Below are positions 7,820-16,409 of a stretch of 64,000 nucleotides of DNA, piece by piece. Under the pieces are notes generated by a model that was not told the DNA's origin, did not search any database, and saw only the letters and a list, made by a program, of their open reading frames with translations. The position numbers and the translations under genes are program-made. Location of the stretch: positions 16,374-80,373 of the forward strand of contig DIER01000031.1 in NCBI GenBank assembly GCA_002418725.1, in the 5' to 3' direction. Position 1 is the stretch's first letter. Each line of letters opens with the position of its first letter. The stretch comes from Acholeplasmataceae bacterium UBA5769. GTDB taxonomy: Bacteria > Bacillota_I > Bacilli_A > Acholeplasmatales > Acholeplasmataceae.

Positions 7820-8851
7820 ATGGCAGAATCACGTTTTGGAACACATCGCGTTATCGAACCTAAAGGAAGCTTGCCACAAGCAGCGTTTTGTATTGATGCA
7901 ACACCCGTTTGTGGTGATACAGAAATACTCATTGATGTCGATTTATTAAATATTGATAGTGCTTCATTCCATCAGTTAAAAGAAGCGTGTGATCATGATG
8001 TGGAAAAGATGAAAATCATGATTAAAGATATCGTCAAGGCGCAAGGGAAAATGCAAAACCCGGTCACTAAAAGTGGGGGAATGCTGATAGGTAGTGTGAA
8101 ACAAGTGGGAAAACTTCACCACGATCAGTCGCTTATCAAAGGAACGAAAATTGCAACCTTGGTTTCCTTATCTTTAACACCTTTACATATTGAAGAGATT
8201 CATGACATTAATCTATCGAATGAACAGGTGCGTATCACTGGATCGGCCATCTTGTTTGATTCAGGTATTTATGCAGTGATTCCAGAAGACATGGATGGCA
8301 AACTCGTTTTAGCCGCTTTAGACGTTTGTGGCGCACCAGCCCAAGTAAAGAAGCTGGTAAAAAAAGGTCAAACCGTCTTTATCATCGGTGCTGCAGGTAA
8401 ATCAGGTCTTTTGTGTAGTTACGTGGCTAAAGAAATGGTTGGAGATGAAGGTAGAGTGATTGGTTTAGTCAATGAAGAAGCACAGGCTCAACTCTTAAAA
8501 GAATTGGGGTATGTGGACGACATCATCATGGAAAATGCTTTAAACAGTGTTTCAGTCTATGAAAAGATGGTTGAAATAACGGATGGGAAGTTGGCAGACT
8601 TGACCATCAACGTGGTGAATATAGCTCAAACAGAAATGACATCTATCTTAGCAACAAAAGATGATGGTATTGTGTATTTTTTCAGCATGGCAACATCGTT
8701 TACCAAAGCTGCACTTGGTGCAGAAGGTGTAGGAAAAGATGTGAACATGATGATTGGCAATGGCTATACCAAACATCACGCGGAGTTTACACTGGATTTA
8801 TTTAGAAAAAACAAAAAACTTTATGAGTTATTCATGAAGAAGTATGCTTAG
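7820..8851 (+). CDS. kdd: L-erythro-3,5-diaminohexanoate dehydrogenase
   Basis: This is a 343-residue NAD(P)-dependent dehydrogenase. The N-terminus SRFGTHRVIEPKGSLPQAA is characteristic of Kdd, and a Rossmann-type segment FIIGAAGKSGLLC lies near residues 189-201. It oxidatively deaminates 3,5-diaminohexanoate to 3-keto-5-aminohexanoate, the substrate of Kce. The ATG at 7820 has AAGGAGATAAAG upstream. It is followed 9 bases later by kamA. Confidence 0.92.
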   Translation: MAESRFGTHRVIEPKGSLPQAAFCIDATPVCGDTEILIDVDLLNIDSASFHQLKEACDHDVEKMKIMIKDIVKAQGKMQNPVTKSGGMLIGSVKQVGKLHHDQSLIKGTKIATLVSLSLTPLHIEEIHDINLSNEQVRITGSAILFDSGIYAVIPEDMDGKLVLAALDVCGAPAQVKKLVKKGQTVFIIGAAGKSGLLCSYVAKEMVGDEGRVIGLVNEEAQAQLLKELGYVDDIIMENALNSVSVYEKMVEITDGKLADLTINVVNIAQTEMTSILATKDDGIVYFFSMATSFTKAALGAEGVGKDVNMMIGNGYTKHHAEFTLDLFRKNKKLYELFMKKYA

Positions 8852-8860
8852 GGAGAATAT

Positions 8861-10126
8861 ATGAAAATCACATTGAATGAACGCTATTTAGCGAGGAAAA
8901 AAGCTTACTTTGGGCACGTCAGTGATGCGGAATGGCAGGACTGGAAATGGCAAACAGCGCATCGTATCCGTTCTGCTGAAGAACTAAAAAAATATGTTTT
9001 TCTGACTAAGGATGAAGAAGAAACCATTCACCATATCTTAGGTCACTTAAGAATGGCGATTACACCTTACTATTTAACCCTGATAGATCCTGACAACCCA
9101 CATTGTCCCATTAGACAACAAGCTGTCCCGTTTAGTGGAGAACTTATACAGGGACAAAATGACCTTTTAGATCCACTTCATGAAGATCATGATTCGCCTG
9201 TACCAGGATTGACACATCGTTATCCAGACCGCGTGCTTTTTCTCATTACAGACATGTGTTCGATGTATTGTAGACATTGTACTAGACGTCGTTTTGCGGG
9301 TCAAAAAGATGCGGAAATGAAGTTAGAAAACATTGATCGTGCCATCGAATACATCAGAAATCATGAAGAAGTAAATGATGTGCTTTTATCTGGTGGCGAT
9401 GCGTTTATGGTCAGTGATGAACGTATTGAATACATCTTAAAAAAACTGCGTGAAATTGATCATGTTCAAGTGATTCGTTTTGGCACAAGAACACCTGTGG
9501 TTATGCCACAACGTGTCACAGAAAAACTTGTCGACATGTTAAAAAAATATCACCCGATTTGGGTGAATGTTCACTTCAATCATCCAGATGAAATCACGCC
9601 AGAATCAAAACTAGCGATTGATCGTTTGGTGGATGCGGGTATTCCAGTGGGAAATCAATCTGTCTTATTAAAAGGGGTCAATGATTGTGTGCATATCATG
9701 AGACGTCTTGTGAAAGGATTAATCGCGATTCGTGTTAGACCATACTATATTTATCAATGTGATTTATCGTTTGGAATTGAACACTTTAGGACAAGTGTAT
9801 CGAAAGGTATAGAGATCATTGAAGGCTTGAGAGGACATATCAGTGGGTTAGCGATTCCAACTTTTGTGGTTGATGGACCAAACGGTGGTGGGAAAATTCC
9901 TGTGATGCCTAATTATGTGATTTCTCAAGCACCAGGTAAAGTTGTATTAAGAAACTATGAAGGTGTGATGACAACGTATAGTGAACCTACACATTATGTA
10001 TCGTCTTGTGATTGTGATGATTGCAAGAAAGAGAAACTTGAAGGTATCAGCGGTATGCTTCAAGGAAACCGTATTTCAATGGAACCAGAGTTTTTAAAGA
10101 GAAAAGAACGAAACAAACATGATTGA
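8861..10126 (+). CDS. kamA: Lysine 2,3-aminomutase
   Basis: This 421-residue radical-SAM PLP enzyme converts L-lysine to L-beta-lysine, the first step of the pathway. The 4Fe-4S cluster motif CSMYCRHC has Cys133, Cys137 and Cys140, followed by TRRRFAGQ. The PLP lysine is Lys345 in GPNGGGKIPVMP. The C-terminus has extra cysteines (SSCDCDDCKKEK), as in clostridial KamA. It overlaps the next gene by 8 bases. Confidence 0.95.
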   Translation: MKITLNERYLARKKAYFGHVSDAEWQDWKWQTAHRIRSAEELKKYVFLTKDEEETIHHILGHLRMAITPYYLTLIDPDNPHCPIRQQAVPFSGELIQGQNDLLDPLHEDHDSPVPGLTHRYPDRVLFLITDMCSMYCRHCTRRRFAGQKDAEMKLENIDRAIEYIRNHEEVNDVLLSGGDAFMVSDERIEYILKKLREIDHVQVIRFGTRTPVVMPQRVTEKLVDMLKKYHPIWVNVHFNHPDEITPESKLAIDRLVDAGIPVGNQSVLLKGVNDCVHIMRRLVKGLIAIRVRPYYIYQCDLSFGIEHFRTSVSKGIEIIEGLRGHISGLAIPTFVVDGPNGGGKIPVMPNYVISQAPGKVVLRNYEGVMTTYSEPTHYVSSCDCDDCKKEKLEGISGMLQGNRISMEPEFLKRKERNKHD

Positions 10127-11096
10127 TTATTTAAAAGATGTAAAATCAGTCGGCATTATTGGACTGGCCAAAAACACAGGAAAAACAACAACACTTAACT
10201 TTTTGATTGATCAATACAAAGATCGTACGATTGGACTGACCTCGATAGGACTTGATGGTGAAAAGATAGATCAGGTCAATTTTCTACCAAAACCTCAGAT
10301 CAAGGTTTATCCAGGTATGGTAGTCGCAACAGCGAAGGTGTGTCTTGAACAAGCGGAAGTTCCTTTTGAGTTGATTTATCCAACCACTTTTTCAACAGCA
10401 CTTGGCAAAGTAGATGTTGTTAAGATTTTAAAAGAAGGGCATATCATGTTGGCAGGTCCAACCACAAATAGGGAGTTAAACCAACTTATGAAGATCATGG
10501 CAGCAAATGTTGATCTTATCTTTGTCGATGGAGCACTCTCTCGGATGACTTTTTCTGCCATTTCAGAACTTGATGGCATTGTGCTTGCTACAGGTGCGTC
10601 ATATTCAGAGTCTATGGCGGAAACGATATTAAAGACAAAGTTTGTGATTGAGAGTTTTAATTACCCTCTATTCGAAGGGGATATCCCTGAGAAAGCAGCC
10701 TTTTATGTTGGAAGGCAAAAAGAGGTTTACCTAACCACAAATAAATCGATGGATCACATTAAAAAAACATTAACAACAATGAAAAATGACATCAGTATCG
10801 TTTATATAAAAGGTGCGATCACAGAGAAGATGATGAATCTTCTTATTGACATCCGTTTGAAAGATGTTTCGTTTGTGGTTGATGATCCAACCAAACTTAT
10901 GTTTCATCATACCTATGGTGATGTTTTCCAAAAGCTGGGCATTCGTGTCTATGTTAAAAAGAGATGCCCCTTACACTTGATTACCGTCAACCCATTTAGA
11001 CCATTAGGATCAAGTTATCAGGCTGATGTTTTTCATCAAGAGATCAAACAATTAACAACAATTCCAGTCATCAATGTATGGCACACGGAGGGATAA
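10119..11096 (+). CDS. kamB: KamB-like protein, probable lysine 5,6-aminomutase reactivation subunit
   Basis: This 325-residue protein has a P-loop near the N-terminus (GLAKNTGKTTT, residues 15-25), so it probably binds ATP or GTP. It is encoded exactly between kamA and kamD, where clostridial clusters carry kamB and kamC. From position and size I call it KamB-like; its role in repairing inactivated KamDE is from annotation of the family and not shown here. A MutS-like kamC partner is not present between these genes. It overlaps kamA by 8 bases and ends 1 base before kamD. Confidence 0.65.
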   Translation: MIDYLKDVKSVGIIGLAKNTGKTTTLNFLIDQYKDRTIGLTSIGLDGEKIDQVNFLPKPQIKVYPGMVVATAKVCLEQAEVPFELIYPTTFSTALGKVDVVKILKEGHIMLAGPTTNRELNQLMKIMAANVDLIFVDGALSRMTFSAISELDGIVLATGASYSESMAETILKTKFVIESFNYPLFEGDIPEKAAFYVGRQKEVYLTTNKSMDHIKKTLTTMKNDISIVYIKGAITEKMMNLLIDIRLKDVSFVVDDPTKLMFHHTYGDVFQKLGIRVYVKKRCPLHLITVNPFRPLGSSYQADVFHQEIKQLTTIPVINVWHTEG

Positions 11097-11097
11097 T

Positions 11098-12672
11098 ATG
11101 GAACAAAAATTAGGTTTAAATCAAGACACGATTGCATCTTGTCGTAAAGATGCAAAACGCATTGCCGATCAAGTTCAAGCATATATTGATAAGCATACAA
11201 CGGTTGCAGTTGAACGCACCGTTTTAAGATTACTCGGTATTGATGGAGTTGATGAGTTTGGAAGACCTTTGGTCAACGCAGTTATTGATCACATCGTTGA
11301 AAAGGGAGGTTTAGCTAAAGGCGTTGCGCATTATATGTATTATGCCGTAAAGGAAACTGAAGAAACACCGCAAGATATCAGTAGACGCATCGCAAATAAA
11401 ACCTTTGACATGTCGGTCTATCAAGCCTATCCCAAAGTGGATAAGCATGATGTTTTAATGCCATTCTTTGAAAAGACACTCGCAAGAGTAGATGCCATGA
11501 AGGGTATTAGAAAAGACTGGTTAGCAAAGACACCACAAAAAAGTACACCAAGCAAATATGTGATTGTTGCAACAGGAAACATTTATGAGGACATGAAGCA
11601 AGCAATCTCTGCAGCAAAAAAAGGTGCCGATATCATCGCTGTGATTCGAAGCACAGGACAGTCTCTTCTGGATTATGTTCCCTTTGGAGCAACCACAGAA
11701 GGCTTTGGTGGAACTTACGCGACTCAAGAAAACTTTCGTTTGATGCGTCAAGCATTAGACCAAGTTTCTGAAGAGGAAGGAAGATACATTAAACTCGTCA
11801 ATTATGCATCCGGTCTTTGTATGCCTGAGATTGCAGCGATGGGGGCGATTGAAAGACTAGATATGATGCTTAACGATTCTTTATATGGCATCATTTTTAG
11901 AGATATAAACATGAAGCGAACCCTGATTGACCAATATTTTTCGAGGGTCATTTCAAGTTATGCAGAAATCATTATCAATACGGGAGAAGATAACTATTTA
12001 ACAACCTCTGATGCCTTTGACCATGCGCATACCGTGCTTGCATCACAGTTCATCAATGAGCAATTTGCAAAAAATGCAGGGATGAAGGAATCGTTGATGG
12101 GTTTGGGTCACGCATATGAAATTGACCCAAACATGGAAAATAGTTTTTTATATGAACTTGCACAGGCTGAAATGGTAAGAGAAATCTTTCCAAATGCACC
12201 TTTAAAATACATGCCACCCACAAAACATATGACAGGTGACGTATTTAAAGGGTGTGTACAAGACGCGTTGTTTAATGCAGCGTGTGTGACTTCTAAACAA
12301 TCGATTCATTTGTTAGGCATGATGACAGAAGCGATTCATACACCGTTTATGAGCGATCGCGCAATCGCATTAAACATCGCTTCCTACATTGAAAAAGCCT
12401 TCAAGAATTTTGGTGATGACATCATGTTTAAACCGGATGGTATCATGGTCAAAAGAGCACATTTTGTGGTAGATCAAGCACATCAACTCTTAAAAGACAT
12501 AAAAGAAGAAGGACTATTCAAGGCTTTAGAAAAAGGTCGATTTGCCGAAATATCACGTAGAGAAGATGGAGGAAAAGGGCTTCATGGTGTCTTTTTAAAA
12601 CATGAAGATTATAGTAATCCAATCTTGGATTTGTTAACGAAACGGTTGAAGGAGGAAAAACATGGCTGCTAA
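11098..12672 (+). CDS. kamD: Lysine 5,6-aminomutase alpha subunit
   Basis: KamD (524 residues) forms with KamE the adenosylcobalamin- and PLP-dependent enzyme that moves the terminal amino group of beta-lysine to C5, giving 3,5-diaminohexanoate. The protein has the long TIM-barrel of the D-lysine 5,6-aminomutase family, with IRSTGQSLLDYVPFGATTEG and GHAYEIDPNMENSF as typical segments. The ATG at 11098 is chosen because CGGAGGG lies directly upstream; a longer start at 11074 would lie inside the preceding gene. It overlaps kamE by 11 bases. Confidence 0.93.
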   Translation: MEQKLGLNQDTIASCRKDAKRIADQVQAYIDKHTTVAVERTVLRLLGIDGVDEFGRPLVNAVIDHIVEKGGLAKGVAHYMYYAVKETEETPQDISRRIANKTFDMSVYQAYPKVDKHDVLMPFFEKTLARVDAMKGIRKDWLAKTPQKSTPSKYVIVATGNIYEDMKQAISAAKKGADIIAVIRSTGQSLLDYVPFGATTEGFGGTYATQENFRLMRQALDQVSEEEGRYIKLVNYASGLCMPEIAAMGAIERLDMMLNDSLYGIIFRDINMKRTLIDQYFSRVISSYAEIIINTGEDNYLTTSDAFDHAHTVLASQFINEQFAKNAGMKESLMGLGHAYEIDPNMENSFLYELAQAEMVREIFPNAPLKYMPPTKHMTGDVFKGCVQDALFNAACVTSKQSIHLLGMMTEAIHTPFMSDRAIALNIASYIEKAFKNFGDDIMFKPDGIMVKRAHFVVDQAHQLLKDIKEEGLFKALEKGRFAEISRREDGGKGLHGVFLKHEDYSNPILDLLTKRLKEEKHGC

Positions 12673-13417
12673 ATCAACATGGATTCGCCCTTATGGCGAT
12701 ACTGAAAATGATGGTAAAATCCAGTTATCATTTTCGCTTCCTTTACCTGCATCACCACTCGGTGAAGAAGCTGCAAAAAAAATTGCACTACAGATGGGTG
12801 TTCACGATCCCAGTGTGGTTCATGCTGAAGCTCTTTCTGATTCGTTTAGTTTTTACATTGTTTATGGAAGAACCGAACATCAAGTGGATGTCATGAATCT
12901 CAATGTGGTCGAAGTTGGACATCAAACCATGAGCAAAGAAGATGTGGAAAGTTTTATCGAAAAACATTTTGAAGAACCTCTCGTTTTTGTGGGAGCATCG
13001 ACAGGGACTGACGCACATACGGTTGGTATTGATGCGATCATGAACATGAAAGGTTATAACGGAAACTATGGGTTGGAACGTTATAAAGGCATTAAAGCTT
13101 ATAACCTTGGAGGACAAGTTGACAATGAGACGCTCTTAGAAAAAGCGATTGAACTCAAAGCTGACGTCATACTGATCAGTCAAACGGTAACACAAAAAGA
13201 TGTTCATATCGAAAACTTAACGAGATTCATTGAACTTCTTGAAGCAGAAAATAAAAGAGATGACTTTATTGTGATCATTGGTGGGCCACGTATTCATCAC
13301 GGTCTCGCAAAAGAATTGGGTTACGATGCAGGATTTGGACCCAAGAAATATGCTTTTGATGTGGCGTCCTTTGCTGTACAATACTTGTTTGAAAAAGGCA
13401 TCAAAGTGAAAAGATAA
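12662..13417 (+). CDS. kamE: Lysine 5,6-aminomutase beta subunit (B12-binding)
   Basis: This 251-residue subunit holds the cobalamin in base-off form. The DxHxxG motif is DAHTVG at 117-122, with His119 as the cobalt ligand. The Schiff-base lysine for PLP lies 11 residues later (Lys130, in NMKGYNG), the same spacing as His133/Lys144 in the Clostridium enzyme. The C-terminal half is the Rossmann-like B12 domain ending IGGPRIHHGLAKELGYDAGFG. The reading frame starts 11 bases before kamD ends. A weak hairpin (13424-13447) without a T-run follows. Confidence 0.94.
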   Translation: MAAKSTWIRPYGDTENDGKIQLSFSLPLPASPLGEEAAKKIALQMGVHDPSVVHAEALSDSFSFYIVYGRTEHQVDVMNLNVVEVGHQTMSKEDVESFIEKHFEEPLVFVGASTGTDAHTVGIDAIMNMKGYNGNYGLERYKGIKAYNLGGQVDNETLLEKAIELKADVILISQTVTQKDVHIENLTRFIELLEAENKRDDFIVIIGGPRIHHGLAKELGYDAGFGPKKYAFDVASFAVQYLFEKGIKVKR

Positions 13418-13466
13418 GAAATGCTATTTTCAGGTATGGTAAAATAGATATAGACCTACAGGTGAA

Positions 13467-14084
13467 ATGAGGTATGTTTATTTGAAACAGTTTCTTCACT
13501 ATAAGGCATTTGTGATACCTGTCATCTTTTTTATTGTGATGGCGGAGATAGCATCATTTAACGCACCGGTTCTTTTTTCACGGTTGGAGCACACATTTTC
13601 GGTGTTAGGGGCACAATCGTTTGATCGTGCATGGTTGATGAATACGGGTTGGATTGGTTTTGGTGTACTGGTGATTGTGATTGCATCGGGTTATCATCAT
13701 AAAGAAGATCTACCCTTAGCCATCACATATCCCATCATCGCGTTTGCTATCTCTGTGATTTTGATTGGTATATGGCGAAGTGATCAAGTGTTATTGGAGG
13801 CGTTAACCGATGTCGAAGAAGCAAACGATCACCTAATTTTCTATACCATTGCATGTGGATCTGTCACCTTTGGCATTTTGTTGCATGCATTGATGAGCGC
13901 ATCAAAAACATTAAAGATTGTCCACGTTCTTTTTGCAGTACTGATGGTGATACTCATGCTCCTTTTACGATTCACAACGAATTATCAAGGTTTATGGGAT
14001 CGTTTGATGTGGCTGATTATTTTTGTTTGGTTAATTTCAATGTATGGGAGAATGCATGCTTATGGCGACGTCCGTCGATTTTAA
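13467..14084 (+). CDS. Six-TM membrane protein, DUF998-like
   Basis: This 205-residue protein has about six hydrophobic segments. An extracytoplasmic loop after the first (NAPVLFSRLEHTFSVLGAQSFDRAW) resembles DUF998 proteins, in which a similar loop holds SVLG and a short polar motif. The function is unknown. The ATG at 13467 has AGGTGA too close; a TTG at 13482, with GAGGT 8 bases upstream, is a likely alternative. It sits between kamE and the adenosyltransferase and has no evident role in lysine breakdown. Confidence 0.6.
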   Translation: MRYVYLKQFLHYKAFVIPVIFFIVMAEIASFNAPVLFSRLEHTFSVLGAQSFDRAWLMNTGWIGFGVLVIVIASGYHHKEDLPLAITYPIIAFAISVILIGIWRSDQVLLEALTDVEEANDHLIFYTIACGSVTFGILLHALMSASKTLKIVHVLFAVLMVILMLLLRFTTNYQGLWDRLMWLIIFVWLISMYGRMHAYGDVRRF

Positions 14085-14388
14085 AGACTATATGGAAGAC
14101 CAGTTACAACCTCTTGGAGACGTTAGGTTTAAAAAAATGTTTGGTGAGTACGGTTTGTTTTACAAGGAAAAAATGGTAGGTGTTCTTGCAGATAATAAGC
14201 TTTATATAAAGCCTACTGATGAAGGAAAAGATTTGCTGAAGCATGTTGTCATGGAAAAGTTTTATGAACAAGGAAAACCTTATTTATTGATTGAAGATAC
14301 CGATGATCGTGATCTTCTTTGGAAACTCATCGTAAAAACGTATGATGTGTTACCAAACCCAGTTGAAAAGAAAAAAAGAGCGAGGTAA
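14062..14388 (+). CDS. TfoX/Sxy N-terminal domain protein
   Basis: This is a roughly 108-residue protein of the TfoX N-terminal family: VRFKKMFGEYGLFYKEKMVG is typical. In gammaproteobacteria TfoX affects competence, but the many short single-domain homologues, as here, have no settled function. Start choice is uncertain between ATG 14056 (5 bases after GGGAG) and 14062. The gene overlaps the preceding one by about 23 bases and is 5 bases from the adenosyltransferase, so it is part of the same transcript. Confidence 0.75.
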   Translation: MATSVDFKDYMEDQLQPLGDVRFKKMFGEYGLFYKEKMVGVLADNKLYIKPTDEGKDLLKHVVMEKFYEQGKPYLLIEDTDDRDLLWKLIVKTYDVLPNPVEKKKRAR

Positions 14389-14393
14389 ACACT

Positions 14394-14894
14394 ATGAAGA
14401 TTTATACCAAAAGAGGAGATCAAGGTCAAACGGATTTATTTAATAAACGCGTCAGTAAAGCCGATTTACATATTGAGGTGAACGGAGCTCTGGATGAAGC
14501 CATGGCGTTTCTTATCATGGGTAAACATTACATGCGAGTGCCTGAAGTGCTTCAAGATATCGATACCATCCATGGGCATCTATTTTCTATAGCTCATGAG
14601 ATTGCTTTAAATGATCCTTCAAAAGCAATCACCAAAGAAAGTGATGTTCAGTGGCTTGAAGGAAGATTAGATCACTACGATGCATCGTTAGAACCTTTGA
14701 GTAAATTTATTAAACTTGACCAAACCAAAGCGGCTTCGTGGTTAAACCTTGCCAGAGTGACCGTCAGACGTGCGGAAAGACATTTGGTCATGCTTGCACA
14801 TGAACAAGACATCAATACGTATACATTAGCGTATGTTAATAGACTCTCAGATTATCTCTTCACCGTTGCGAGATATTTTGATGAAGTGAAATAG
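14394..14894 (+). CDS. PduO-type corrinoid adenosyltransferase
   Basis: This 166-residue ATP:cob(I)alamin adenosyltransferase has the N-terminal ATP loop YTKRGDQGQTDLF, an altered VNGALDEA segment where most members have VExxGxxDE, and the ARVTVRRAERHL helix with the conserved Arg residues. It makes adenosylcobalamin, needed by both KamDE upstream and OraSE downstream. Its position between the two aminomutase systems fits a shared supply role. It is 14 bases before ord. Confidence 0.88.
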   Translation: MKIYTKRGDQGQTDLFNKRVSKADLHIEVNGALDEAMAFLIMGKHYMRVPEVLQDIDTIHGHLFSIAHEIALNDPSKAITKESDVQWLEGRLDHYDASLEPLSKFIKLDQTKAASWLNLARVTVRRAERHLVMLAHEQDINTYTLAYVNRLSDYLFTVARYFDEVK

Positions 14895-14908
14895 AGGAGG
14901 CTAAGATC

Positions 14909-15955
14909 ATGAATAAAATTAAAGTCATCATCTGGGGATTTGGTGCCATGGGTAAAGGTATGGCTCAAATGCTTTTAATGAAAAAAGGCGTTGAAATTGT
15001 CGGAATTTGCGATCTTAATCCAAGCATCGTGGGAAGAAATTTCTTAGAGGTTTTAGATCAAGAGAGTGACCATCCCAATGTTTTTATCTCCGATCAAATC
15101 GATCTTTTGTTAAACCATCATAAAGCTGATGTGGTTTTACTTTGTACCGACAGTTTTGTTAAAGGTGCATTTGATAAAATAAAAAAGATTGTCTCGTATA
15201 AAATCAACGTTATTAGTACAGCAGAAGAAATGGCTTATCCCATGGCATCGGAGCCCGAACTAGCCAAACAAATTGATAACCTTGCCAAAGCGTTTGGAGT
15301 CACGGTTCTAGGTACCGGCATAAACCCAGGCTTCATTATGGATTTATTGGTGGTCGCATTAACAGGAACCATGGTTGATGTGAAACACATTGAAGCCAAA
15401 AGAATCAATTCACTATCACCTTTTGGACCCACAGTCATGAGGGAACAGGGTGTAGGTGATTCGCTTGATCACTATCATCATCGCGTGGCTGAAGGTGAAC
15501 TTGCTGGGCATGTAGGTTTTACCGAATCTGTCCACATGATTGCACATGCACTCGGTGTTAAACTTGATGGCTTTAAGCAACAGATGGAACCCATTATCAC
15601 GGATATTGATCGCAAGAGTACCTATGGTGAAGCGAAAGCTGGACATTTAGCAGGAATCAACATGACAGGTCAAGGGTTGGTCAATGGAGATGTTTTCATT
15701 AACATGATTCATCCACAGCAAATTGAACCTGAAATGGCTGGCATTCAAACAGGAGATTACATTAACCTAAAAGGTACACCGAATATCCATATGGAAATTA
15801 CACCAGAGATTAATGGAGGTATTGGAACGATTGCGATGTGTGTCAACATGATTCCACACGTGATTAATGCAAATCCAGGTTTAAAAACCATGATTGATCT
15901 TCCAGTGCCTAGAGCAATTCTTGGTGACATGAGAGATTTACTCGATCGAAAATAA
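14909..15955 (+). CDS. ord: 2,4-diaminopentanoate dehydrogenase
   Basis: This 348-residue NAD(P)-binding protein begins IKVIIWGFGAMGKGMAQM, a Rossmann GxGxxG-type site, and has TGINPGFIMDLL and the SPFGPTVMREQGVG segment typical of Ord. It oxidatively deaminates 2,4-diaminopentanoate to 2-amino-4-ketopentanoate. It belongs to the ornithine pathway but is the last gene of the lysine transcript, separated from the ort/ora genes by a terminator and a new promoter. An AGAGGAGG site precedes the ATG. Confidence 0.92.
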   Translation: MNKIKVIIWGFGAMGKGMAQMLLMKKGVEIVGICDLNPSIVGRNFLEVLDQESDHPNVFISDQIDLLLNHHKADVVLLCTDSFVKGAFDKIKKIVSYKINVISTAEEMAYPMASEPELAKQIDNLAKAFGVTVLGTGINPGFIMDLLVVALTGTMVDVKHIEAKRINSLSPFGPTVMREQGVGDSLDHYHHRVAEGELAGHVGFTESVHMIAHALGVKLDGFKQQMEPIITDIDRKSTYGEAKAGHLAGINMTGQGLVNGDVFINMIHPQQIEPEMAGIQTGDYINLKGTPNIHMEITPEINGGIGTIAMCVNMIPHVINANPGLKTMIDLPVPRAILGDMRDLLDRK

Positions 15956-15965
15956 TGTTTCATGC

Positions 15966-16000
15966 AAAAGGAAATCTAAAAAAAAGATTTCCTTTTTTTG
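15966..16000 (+). terminator. Intrinsic terminator of the lysine operon
   Basis: AAAAGGAAATCT (15966-15977) pairs with AGATTTCCTTTT (15985-15996), and more T residues follow. It ends the transcript that starts at the lysine riboswitch. Confidence 0.88.
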
Positions 16001-16019
16001 TTTTTTTTCGCGCGCAGGC

Positions 16020-16048
16020 TATACAAAAGAGGCTAAAAATGGTATTCT
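16020..16048 (+). promoter_or_regulatory. Probable promoter of the ornithine/arginine operon
   Basis: TATACA (16020-16025) and TATTCT (16043-16048) are 17 bases apart. Both hexamers are imperfect, but the site lies after a terminator and directly before a cre-like sequence and ortA. Confidence 0.5.
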
Positions 16049-16055
16049 ATTTATA

Positions 16056-16069
16056 GGTAAGCGCTTTCA
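16056..16069 (+). promoter_or_regulatory. cre-like operator (CcpA site) at the ornithine operon
   Basis: GGTAAGCGCTTTCA matches TGWAAGCGCTTWCA at 13 of 14 positions and lies at or just after the predicted transcription start, a common location for repression. It is the second such site in the window, and both precede amino-acid fermentation operons. Confidence 0.65.
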
Positions 16070-16112
16070 ATTAATGGGTTCCTTTTTTTATGCGTAAGGG
16101 AGGAAATAAATC

Positions 16113-16409
16113 ATGATTGATCCGATGACATATGTCGAAATTTATCGTATCATCTTGCCGCTCGAGGAAAGGTCATCAAATCTTCCGAAAGATACTAAAC
16201 TCGTTCCTTTTGAAATGAGATTAAGGGGTAAGCTACTTTATGCTGCCAATTTAGGCGATATGGTGGAAATTGAAACAGCTACGAAACGGATAGAGAGAGG
16301 GATCTTAGTCAATATCAATCCCTTTTTTAGTCATAGTTATGGACGTTTTGTTCCAATACTTAGTCAAGTCAGAGACATCATTATTAAGGAAACGGAGGAT
16401 TTATCATGA
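16113..16409 (+). CDS. ortA: 2-amino-4-ketopentanoate thiolase, alpha subunit
   Basis: This 98-residue small subunit matches OrtA in size and in segments such as PFEMRLRGKLL and the FSHSYGRFVP stretch near residue 72. Together with OrtB it cleaves 2-amino-4-ketopentanoate with CoA to acetyl-CoA and D-alanine. It has a strong AAGGGAGG site before the ATG and overlaps ortB by 4 bases (ATGA). Confidence 0.88.
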   Translation: MIDPMTYVEIYRIILPLEERSSNLPKDTKLVPFEMRLRGKLLYAANLGDMVEIETATKRIERGILVNINPFFSHSYGRFVPILSQVRDIIIKETEDLS

